Assembly: GCA_012522255.1 (NCBI GenBank)
Contig: JAAYKT010000245.1
Location: 1 to 5,170, forward strand
Direction: 5' to 3'
From: Clostridiales bacterium
Lineage (GTDB): Bacteria > Bacillota > Clostridia > Lutisporales > Lutisporaceae
Length of the DNA stretch: 5,170 nt
A program made the position numbers and the translations under genes. Of this stretch, positions 1 to 5,020 are shown piece by piece. Numbering within the stretch: position 1 is the stretch's first letter; each line of letters starts with the position of its first letter. The notes below the pieces were generated by a model. The model was not told where the DNA came from and made no database searches. It worked only from the letters and a program-made list of their open reading frames with translations.

Positions 1-791
1 GTACCTTTTCCCGTTCCCAAATTATAAACGCTTACACCGGCTTTCATATTCTCAATAGATTTCACATGCCCCTTGGCAAGATCCACCACATGAATATAAT
101 CCCTCACACCGGTACCGTCTATAGTATCATAATCATTTCCGAATACACTCAGCTTGGGCAATACGCCTTTGGCCACCTTTGTTACAAAAGGCATCAGATT
201 GTTAGGTATCCCATTAGGGTCTTCACCGATAAGTCCACTTTTATGAGCACCTATTGGATTGAAATATCTCAACAAGCATACAGAAAAACCGGGGTAAACA
301 TTCGCTACATCTTTTAAAATCCTTTCGCTGATAGCCTTGGTTTCTCCATAGGGATTAGTTGTCTGCTTAAGCTCCATTTCTTCTTTCAATGGTGATGGCT
401 GATCCCCATAAACCGTGGCAGATGAACTGAATACAAATTTATTAACACCATACTTAATACACATTTTACTAAGCATCATGGTTGAAACAAGATTATTATA
501 ATAATAATCCAACGGTTTAGCTACTGATTCACCAACGGCTTTTAGACCTGCAAAATGAATAATACCTTCGATATCATGATTGGAAAAAATCGGTTTCAAT
601 GCAGCCTCATCAGTCACATCTATCTGATAAAATATAGGCATGATACCTGTTATCTGGTTAATCTTATCCAACACTGCAATCTTTGAATTTATAAGATTAT
701 CGGCAATAATGACTTTATGATTATTCTCAATTAACTCCACAACAGTATGACTGCCTATAAAGCCCAACCCGCCGGTTACCAATATGATCAT
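1..791 (-). CDS. galE: UDP-glucose 4-epimerase GalE, C-terminus beyond the left edge
   Basis: GalE interconverts UDP-glucose and UDP-galactose in the cytoplasm, using tightly bound NAD, for galactose metabolism and for sugar precursors of cell-surface polymers. The first 264 residues are present of a family length near 330. The Rossmann motif GGLGFIGSH gives G7, G10 and G13 as the NAD-binding glycines. Ser124 lies in FSSSATVYG, and Tyr148 and Lys152 in NPYGETK form the catalytic YxxxK pair of short-chain dehydrogenase-type epimerases. GEDPNGIPNNLMPF and TGVRDYIHVVDLA are further GalE signatures. The ATG at 791 is fixed by AAAGGAG (802-808) about ten bases upstream and by the Rossmann strand beginning at residue 2. 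No stop or frameshift is visible. A separate remnant of another galE 3' end lies at 4592-4675. Family assignment is very secure. Confidence 0.97.
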   Translation of the reverse strand, partial: MIILVTGGLGFIGSHTVVELIENNHKVIIADNLINSKIAVLDKINQITGIMPIFYQIDVTDEAALKPIFSNHDIEGIIHFAGLKAVGESVAKPLDYYYNNLVSTMMLSKMCIKYGVNKFVFSSSATVYGDQPSPLKEEMELKQTTNPYGETKAISERILKDVANVYPGFSVCLLRYFNPIGAHKSGLIGEDPNGIPNNLMPFVTKVAKGVLPKLSVFGNDYDTIDGTGVRDYIHVVDLAKGHVKSIENMKAGVSVYNLGTGKG

Positions 792-814
792 CGAATGTAG
801 TCTCCTTTCGATTA

Positions 815-845
815 TTTATACTTTGCAATTAGCCATAAAATTCAA
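815..845 (-). promoter_or_regulatory. possible sigma-A type promoter upstream of galE
   Basis: On the minus strand a TTGAAT hexamer (840-845) lies 19 bases before TATAAA (815-820), in the 104-bp gap between the membrane-protein gene and galE. The -10 is a good match, but the spacer is longer than the usual 17. In AT-rich DNA such pairs arise by chance, so this is only a suggestion that galE has its own promoter. Confidence 0.22.
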
Positions 846-895
846 TGCAGAATACTCTTACAACGGTTCTCTTAATCACTTCCGGTCATTGCATA

Positions 896-1555
896 TCAAA
901 TGTCATCCACTGATTCAACATGTGGTAGTAAACCAATAAATCTAGCTAATGATATTAATGTCATGATCATGCCTCCGGTCATTTCGAAATATGCCGTTAA
1001 CTGTATTTTTTGAACTATGCTTATCTTGCTTATAAAAGTTAGATCACTATTTACAAAACAAAAGGCACTAGCCTTAATATAACCACTCCACACTTCCGGC
1101 AAAATAACTCCGGCAAGCACTGTTAAGCTGATATAAACAGTTGCATACCAAAAAATCAACTCTACATAATTATGCAAAAGCAATATAACAGATCGTGTAG
1201 GCGATTTTATTCTGTACTTCCTGCCTGAGATATAACTTCTATATGGATCAAATAACAGAACATTTATTTGATATACAATAACTTCAAATGCCCTAAATAA
1301 ACCGTATGCAATAAAGAATACTGCTAAGTGGTATATTTTTATATGATAAATAAGTAAAGATGATAGAATAGAAAATGTTAGATTAAATAGCACCCATTTT
1401 TCAACAAATACTGTTGTTAGTTTCTTTCTCTTTATCTTGCATACTACAAAAAACAATGAAATATAGCTTAAATAATGAAAAATGCGTTCCCAAAATACCA
1501 CAATAAAGCTTTTATCATTGAAATTCTTCAATTCGTTACCCTTTAGATTACTCAT
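896..1555 (-). CDS. five-helix membrane protein with an ion-channel-like C-terminal half lacking a selectivity filter
   Basis: This 219-residue protein has about five predicted membrane segments: roughly 24-40, 54-72, 75-101, 122-152 and 186-211, with a basic cytoplasmic-looking loop around 38-45 (KIKRKK). The last third resembles the two-helix pore module of bacterial potassium-channel-like proteins. An outer helix (122-152) is followed by a short amphipathic stretch where the pore loop should sit (161-185). An inner helix then ends in SLARFIGLLP, like the LARxxSLLP ending I recall from such proteins. The TxGYGD filter is absent; the equivalent stretch reads SDLTFISKIS. The start at 1555 has a purine-rich GGAAGAGG (1565-1572) upstream. 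The open frame is undamaged. It could be a diverged channel-fold sensor, a dead channel, or an unrelated membrane protein; function is unknown. Confidence 0.7.
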   Translation of the reverse strand: MSNLKGNELKNFNDKSFIVVFWERIFHYLSYISLFFVVCKIKRKKLTTVFVEKWVLFNLTFSILSSLLIYHIKIYHLAVFFIAYGLFRAFEVIVYQINVLLFDPYRSYISGRKYRIKSPTRSVILLLHNYVELIFWYATVYISLTVLAGVILPEVWSGYIKASAFCFVNSDLTFISKISIVQKIQLTAYFEMTGGMIMTLISLARFIGLLPHVESVDDI

Positions 1556-1582
1556 TCTTATATTCCTCTTCCTTCACTTACA

Positions 1583-1642
1583 CTAAATAGAAAAATCTAT
1601 ATCAAACACAGAACATATATGTTTACAAATATCTAAAGCCAT
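1583..1642 (-). CDS. 19-codon ORF with a near-ideal ribosome binding site
   Basis: ATG at 1642 follows a perfect AGGAGG (1650-1655) with seven bases between, the best initiation signal in the window. The frame runs 19 codons (MALDICKHICSVFDIDFSI) to TAG at 1583-1585, ending 27 bases before the membrane-protein start. It may be a real small peptide, a leader ORF coupling translation to the next gene, or the 5' stump of a lost gene. The last fits the fragmented neighbourhood. It contains two cysteines and has no recognisable family. Confidence 0.4.
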   Translation of the reverse strand: MALDICKHICSVFDIDFSI

Positions 1643-1651
1643 GCTCCAACC

Positions 1652-1667
1652 TCCTGAGCATTCAGGA
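1652..1667 (-). repeat. small hairpin overlapping the ribosome binding site of the 19-codon ORF
   Basis: TCCTGA and TCAGGA form a perfect six-base-pair stem around a four-base loop. On the minus strand the 3' arm (1652-1657) covers four of the six bases of the AGGAGG at 1650-1655. In RNA it could partly hide the ribosome binding site. It is short, and no T-run follows, so it is not a terminator. It may be chance. Confidence 0.3.
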
Positions 1668-2507
1668 CTAAGACTCAAAGTTAAAACAGAGATTACATAG
1701 CCCAATTAATGATTTGCTATCGGGATAGTTAATAAACTTCTCCAATTGATTAATATAGAATTTAGGTATGCTGGGGTATCTGAACGGATTCAATTGAAAA
1801 ATGTAATCATTTTCCACATGATTTGTCTCATTCATATACTTAAAGGCACCAGGAAATGATCTTTTTAAACTTAACCGTAGTTCATCATATCTTTCAAATA
1901 GCAATCTCAATGCAATTATTTTATTATAATCATCAGATGTCTTTATAATATTCAAAAGATTTTCAGCCTTCAATTCATCGAGAATGTAATTATACGGTAA
2001 ACCAACAAAGTATTCATTCATTTTATCGCTACCATTAATAAACACTTCTTCATCTAATTTAGTTCCATCACAATTGAAAGCAACATTTCTACCATGAATA
2101 AGATTTTACAAGACATGATACAAAGGGTCGTTTGAAAAATTCGGTTCTGTCAATTCTAAATATTTTCTCAAGTTCACTATGCGTACAGCTATACTGTTAT
2201 TATTATCACACACAACTTGTCTCGTAAGCTCAACTACGTTAATCAAATCTTCTTTATCAATATCATACTCAATTACTGACCCATCCTCATTTTGCAACCA
2301 TTTAGCTCTGACAGGGGTAGTTAATCCAAATCTATTGAAAAACCTTCCATGGACAAAATCGATTACAGGTTGAAAATCATGAGTTAGCATGATAGTGGTC
2401 CTATCCCTTAAACTAATTTTTTGATTATCAAACAATCTGCGAATTACTGCAAACTTTTTTTCCTTATCAAAAGGTGTAACTGGATCATACAATACAAAGT
2501 ATTGCAA
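1668..2507 (-). pseudogene. 3' part of an AAA/ABC-type ATPase gene, broken by an in-frame stop
   Basis: Two pieces (2507-2106 and 2105-1668) lie in one reading frame separated only by TAA at 2106-2108. The first begins at the Walker B region: FVLYDPVTPFDKEKKF matches the hhhLDDPxxSFDxxKK pattern of RloC/PrrC-like and AAA_13-like ATPases. RTTIMLTHDFQPVIDF follows, with the switch-histidine LTHDF. The second piece starts NLIHGRN directly after the stop. It contains ETNHVENDYIFQLNPF, a C-terminal block I recall from the same ATPase class, and ends at TAG 1668-1670. The Walker B aspartate is tyrosine (TAT for GAT, residue 7 counted from 2507). The Walker A and all N-terminal parts are missing, and the frame is cut off at the palindrome at 2509-2553. 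Restart at GTG 2045 or ATG 2021 is possible but would give only a C-terminal tail. Such ATPases often belong to phage-defence systems; this one cannot be active. Confidence 0.85.
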
Positions 2508-2508
2508 C

Positions 2509-2553
2509 GACGGTTCTCCCGGTCGCTTTCAAAAAGCGACCGGGAGAACCGTC
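2509..2553. repeat. perfect 21-bp inverted repeat, REP/MITE-like hairpin
   Basis: The arms at 2509-2529 and 2533-2553 are perfectly complementary over 21 bp with a three-base loop (CAA). The element is far more GC-rich than its surroundings. It is flanked on one side by CCCCCTGG and a short direct repeat of CTGGT. No T-run follows on either strand, so it is not an ordinary intrinsic terminator. It sits exactly where the ATPase gene loses its upstream part, and just after the stop of the 77-codon ORF. Elements reading GGGGACGGTTCTC are, from memory, dispersed repeats in many Clostridia and related Firmicutes; the link to a REP-type transposase is an inference. Confidence 0.85.
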
Positions 2554-2576
2554 CCCCTGGTCGTTACTGGTTGTCC

Positions 2577-2810
2577 TTAAATAATGCTTGGATTATAACT
2601 CAGATATACATTGCATCTGCCTAATCTATTGCCAGGGCCTGGATTTGTATCTTTATATTTAACTTCTTCTCGTACAGCCTGGCTCCATCGTTGTTCTTCA
2701 GAACAAAAATTAGTAATTAATGCTTCAATATCCTCTCGTTTTATCTCTGCAACCTGGTTTCTCATTAACTGGTCATGCGATAAAATAAAGCCATCTTTGT
2801 CAAAATTCAA
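2577..2810 (-). CDS. unrecognised 77-codon ORF ending at the palindromic repeat, probably truncated
   Basis: The frame opens after a TGA and starts at TTG 2810, with GGTGG and GAAGAG upstream as a weak ribosome binding site. It ends at TAA 2577-2579, some 24 bases before the hairpin. The product is soluble and charged: HDQLMRNQVAEIKREDIEA looks helical, then EEQRWSQAVREEVKYK, then a turn-rich NPGPGNRLG. The RWSxAVRE stretch faintly recalls the lead-in to HNH nucleases, but no histidine-asparagine-histidine core follows. It lies in the same frame as the ATPase fragment downstream, yet nothing in it looks like an ATPase N-terminus. I do not recognise the family. The abrupt end in the repeat flank suggests a 5' gene fragment. 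Confidence 0.45.
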   Translation of the reverse strand: MNFDKDGFILSHDQLMRNQVAEIKREDIEALITNFCSEEQRWSQAVREEVKYKDTNPGPGNRLGRCNVYLSYNPSII

Positions 2811-2826
2811 TACTCTTCACCACCGA

Positions 2827-2946
2827 TTAATACTTCTCTTTATATCCCGCCATTACCCCAAAATAAGGTTCCTTTGCAACTTTTCTTTGAAGCTTTCTCA
2901 TGGCGTTATCAATGATATGTATGAGAGGCTTCGTCAAATGAACGGG
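2827..2946 (-). pseudogene. 39-codon C-terminal gene fragment, unrecognised
   Basis: An open frame bounded by TGA (2947-2949) and TAA (2827-2829) reads like protein: HIIDNAMRKLQRKVAKEPYF followed by a glycine, aromatic and lysine-rich tail ending GYKEKY. It has no credible start; ATG at 2901 is the first, without a ribosome binding site. It overlaps the 31-codon ORF at 2909-3004 in another frame, so two unrelated pieces appear fused near 2909-2925. It may be the end of a conserved small protein. No function can be given. Confidence 0.35.
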
Positions 2947-3004
2947 TCAGTCTTATTCGTGGTTGGATTGATGTGATTTGGCCGGTGAAAGTTGATTTGT
3001 CCAT
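2909..3004 (-). pseudogene. 31-codon 5' stump of a conserved uncharacterised gene
   Basis: ATG at 3004 follows a full AAGGAGG (3016-3022) by 11 bases. The product opens MDKSTFTGQITSIQPR and continues to RLTRSFDEASHTYH before TGA at 2909-2911. The block GxIxSIQPRIRLxRSFDxxxHxYxGY is one I recall from the start of a conserved bacterial and archaeal protein of roughly 170-180 residues. The stop falls exactly where GY would follow. Only the N-terminal sixth is therefore present, and the intact start signals show it was once an expressed gene. Family recognition is from memory only. Confidence 0.6.
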
Positions 3005-3106
3005 ATCGGATTGAGCCTCCTTATCAAATTTATATCTACTTATAGATTGGGGTTAAGCCTCGCTCCTGCGATTTCCTTCAGCGTTTGGTATACCGTTATT
3101 ATCAAG

Positions 3107-3841
3107 TCAATCATTGTATATCAAAGAATTTTTCTCAATATTCATTGCTAAAATCTCATTGAATAGTATAAATTGTTTTTCCCAATCCTTTAGTTCGAAT
3201 AGCCTTGACGGTGGATTAGGAATGGTAACATTATCTTGGCTTTCACTTAATGCAATATCCTTATAATAGTACATTACCAAAATAAATAATCCCGCAAGCG
3301 AATTAAGAGTATTAATCTGATTAGCATATTTAAAGAATTCTTTATTATCCGAATCTAAGCCTGTCCGATTATGTTTCACTTTATTATAATATGTCCACCA
3401 TACGGGTGAATTGTTTTCTTCACTACCACGATCAAACGGAGATACATTATCTGTTTTCCAGTCGCACCATGGGTTTAAAACAACAGTTGCTACAGTTTTT
3501 ATCTTTACAATTCTAGTTATCAGATCAGGTTTATGATTCAATAACACACTTGCATAACCCATAATATTTTCGGCCTTTATATCCGGCTCTAAAAACTTAC
3601 AATAATCTTTACAAATAACATCAATTTCAGAACAAATAGTCTGATATTGTTTTGCATACTCAACAGAAAAAGTAATGTAATTATTTTCATCAATGGATAC
3701 ATATCTTTGGGTTTCCATAAAATCATTTTCCAATGTTAAGTAGTAATTCCAATATTTTTGCTCAAATTCTATTAACTTCAAATCTTCCTGCCCCCCATTA
3801 TAACCCAACGACCCTTTTAAGATAATCGTATAAATACCCAT
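3107..3841 (-). CDS. conserved uncharacterised protein with a WWxxYNKVKHNR block (possibly HEPN-like, defence-island type)
   Basis: The frame is intact, 244 residues, soluble and mostly helical. The N-terminal half has YYLTLENDFMETQRYVSIDE and EYAKQYQTICSEIDVICKDY. The centre carries PVWWTYYNKVKHNRTG, followed by a helical hydrophobic stretch NTLNSLAGLFILVMYYYK. This arrangement recurs in uncharacterised accessory proteins. The KVKHNR plus helix pattern resembles HEPN-type helical domains, but a proper RxxxxH ribonuclease motif is not clear. The annotated start (ATG 3841) has only a weak AGG upstream. The first 20 residues look unlike the family and overlap another fragment's frame, so TTG 3781 (just before KLIEFEQKYW) may be the true start. 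It stands alone, without an intact partner in the window. Confidence 0.7.
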   Translation of the reverse strand: MGIYTIILKGSLGYNGGQEDLKLIEFEQKYWNYYLTLENDFMETQRYVSIDENNYITFSVEYAKQYQTICSEIDVICKDYCKFLEPDIKAENIMGYASVLLNHKPDLITRIVKIKTVATVVLNPWCDWKTDNVSPFDRGSEENNSPVWWTYYNKVKHNRTGLDSDNKEFFKYANQINTLNSLAGLFILVMYYYKDIALSESQDNVTIPNPPSRLFELKDWEKQFILFNEILAMNIEKNSLIYND

Positions 3842-3893
3842 CTAATAAACTACCTAGCTTACGCATCCTAATTTCTCCACCGTTTCTCCGCAT
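3798..3893 (-). pseudogene. 31-codon fragment overlapping the start of the KVKHNR gene
   Basis: From ATG 3893, or better ATG 3864-3866 with GGTGGAG about eight bases upstream, a frame reads MRKLGSLLDGYLYDYLKR to TAA at 3798-3800. The composition looks like a genuine protein start, and it overlaps the first 15 codons of the next gene in another frame. One explanation is that the KVKHNR gene's first codons are read-through of this fragment. The alternative is that this frame is itself chance. No family is assigned. Confidence 0.3.
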
Positions 3894-3945
3894 AAACCAT
3901 CCCGTTCAAACCTTCAACTTTCCGATTGGGGCCAGATATATATTT

Positions 3946-4608
3946 CTACATCCCAAACTGTTCCATAGTATAAAAATTAATCAACTTCAAATACTCCAAC
4001 ACACCACGCTTAAGATCCTCTCGGTCCTTCCACCATTGGCTAACATTAAAGTCATCATACTTTGTCGGGCAGGATATTACCTCTACGTCCCTATCCAAAG
4101 ATTTCATGGCCTTAACAAATATCTTTTCAGCCCGTCCAGAATGATATTTAGAAGTTACAATTATTAGTGAATCTACCTCAACTTCATTCCTCAAATACTC
4201 CCTTACAGCCAATGCTTCATCTTGTGTGCTTAATGCATCCCCGGACAATATTTTTATATCACCTTCCGACACACCTAATTGCACCGCCACATCTTTGGCA
4301 ATATCGGTATCATGAGGAATATCTACACCTTGACTAACAACCAGGTCATAACCTCTTACCAAATTCCTAACCATAACTATCTTATCCGAATAACCCATTT
4401 CATAAAGATCCGCTGCCCCAAGCATTCTATCGGGGCCACTACCCATCAGGACGATTATAATATCCGCTTTTTGAGGCTCATCCTCTGCAATTAAGAAATT
4501 GCCTAAGATAGGAAAAGATAATAGTAGTAGAAGGAAAATTAGGATAATAGCTAATAAGATTGTTAACTTGCCATGGGGTTTAGTTATAAATCTATTGCCC
4601 TGTTTCAT
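3946..4608 (-). CDS. ElyC/SanA/YdcF-family (DUF218) membrane-anchored protein
   Basis: A 220-residue protein with a basic N-terminus (MKQGNRFITKPHGK), one strong membrane segment (about 15-40) and an exported-looking DUF218 domain. ADIIIVLMGSGPDRMLGAAD (48-67) is the first strand and nucleotide-like loop. The conserved block at 126-160 contains STQDEA and IIVTSKYHSGRA, matching the TxxxA and VTSxYHxxRA motifs of the family. The C-terminus has WWKDREDLKRGVLEYLKLI, also typical. Members influence cell-envelope polysaccharide or lipid-carrier steps; the exact reaction is unsettled. A GGAGG (4622-4626) lies 12 bases before the ATG, inside the 3' end of a galE remnant that overlaps this gene by 17 bp. 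This suggests an ancestral galE-linked operon with translational coupling. The frame is intact. Family is secure; role is not. Confidence 0.9.
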   Translation of the reverse strand: MKQGNRFITKPHGKLTILLAIILIFLLLLLSFPILGNFLIAEDEPQKADIIIVLMGSGPDRMLGAADLYEMGYSDKIVMVRNLVRGYDLVVSQGVDIPHDTDIAKDVAVQLGVSEGDIKILSGDALSTQDEALAVREYLRNEVEVDSLIIVTSKYHSGRAEKIFVKAMKSLDRDVEVISCPTKYDDFNVSQWWKDREDLKRGVLEYLKLINFYTMEQFGM

Positions 4609-4675
4609 TCAATTGCTCAAACCTCCAAGCATCTCTGACCATACCTTCTATGGTTAATTCAGCTTTCCAGCCCAT
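4592..4675 (-). pseudogene. galE: C-terminal remnant of a second galE
   Basis: Twenty-seven codons read GWKAELTIEGMVRDAWRFEQ and end with TAG at 4592-4594. The pattern LGWxAxxxIExMxRDAWRWQ is the C-terminal signature of UDP-glucose 4-epimerase. Homology stops abruptly at 4675, with an in-frame TGA just upstream (4676-4678). Beyond it the DNA belongs to an ATP-grasp gene on the other strand. The remnant still overlaps the ElyC/YdcF gene start, preserving the original gene junction. Confidence 0.85.
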
Positions 4676-4676
4676 T

Positions 4677-5020
4677 CAATTCAAAACATCGATAGGTGAT
4701 GAGTGTATCGTAAAACCGGTAAAAAGCGGTAATGTGAATGGTGAGAGTACACCTAAAGCAATATTTACGACCAAAATTAACGATGAGCATTTTGAGGATA
4801 TTGACCGTATTGAAGCTTTTCCAATTTATATCCAAAATAACATTCATAAACAATATGATTTGAGAATTATTGTTATTGGAACAGAAATATATGCAGCACA
4901 AATCCATTCGCAAGTTAGTGGCAATATGTATTTTTGGAAATAAACCCTAATGGCCAATGGGCATGGATTGAAAATAGGCTAAAGTTTCCACTTGCTGAAA
5001 AAATCGTGGATTTGCTATAG
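4677..5020 (+). pseudogene. ATP-grasp ligase remnant, RiPP-maturase (MvdD-like) type, with internal deletion
   Basis: This is the only plus-strand gene trace. Frame one carries SIGDECIVKPVKSG with the ATP-binding lysine, then AIFTTKI, then IYIQNNIHKQYDLRIIVIG with the hinge and D-x-R elements, then IYAAQIHSQ. Near 4924 it runs out of frame, and YVFLEINPNGQWAWIE follows in a shifted frame from 4925 to TAG 5018-5020. The ExNPNGQWxWIE motif (metal-binding E and N) and the closing PLAEKIVDLL are hallmarks of ATP-grasp enzymes that form ester or amide side-chain links in graspetides. The central segment between the HSQ block and the last strand is absent, including the metal-binding aspartate region. 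The N-terminal domain is replaced by antisense of the galE remnant; the apparent ATG at 4650 lies in that antisense. The enzyme cannot be functional as it stands. Confidence 0.85.

Noticed and set aside
66..317. 83-codon plus-strand open frame
   Set aside because: It is antisense to the well-supported galE coding sequence and has no ribosome binding site.
2179..2373. 64-codon plus-strand open frame
   Set aside because: It is a shadow of the ATPase fragment, whose minus-strand reading carries clear motifs.
2509..2553. Palindrome as an intrinsic terminator
   Set aside because: The stem is strong, but neither strand has a T-run after it, and it sits within a series of same-strand gene fragments.
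2421..2624. 67-codon plus-strand open frame through the palindrome
   Set aside because: It crosses the inverted repeat and the ATPase fragment and has no protein-like features.
2611..2976. 121-codon plus-strand open frame
   Set aside because: It has no start signal, has low-complexity serine and leucine composition, and lies antisense to the better protein-like frames at 2577-3004.
3871..3893. Short repeat of GGAGAAA on the minus strand as a CRISPR-like or tandem array
   Set aside because: There are only two imperfect copies about 12 bases apart, and no further units follow.
4279..4494. 71-codon plus-strand open frame
   Set aside because: It is a shadow of the ElyC/YdcF-family gene.
4650..4676. 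ATG at 4650 as the start of the ATP-grasp gene
   Set aside because: The first nine codons are antisense of the galE C-terminus; ATP-grasp similarity begins only after 4677, and there is no ribosome binding site.
4659..4913. 84-codon minus-strand open frame
   Set aside because: It is antisense to the ATP-grasp remnant, whose plus-strand motifs are unmistakable.
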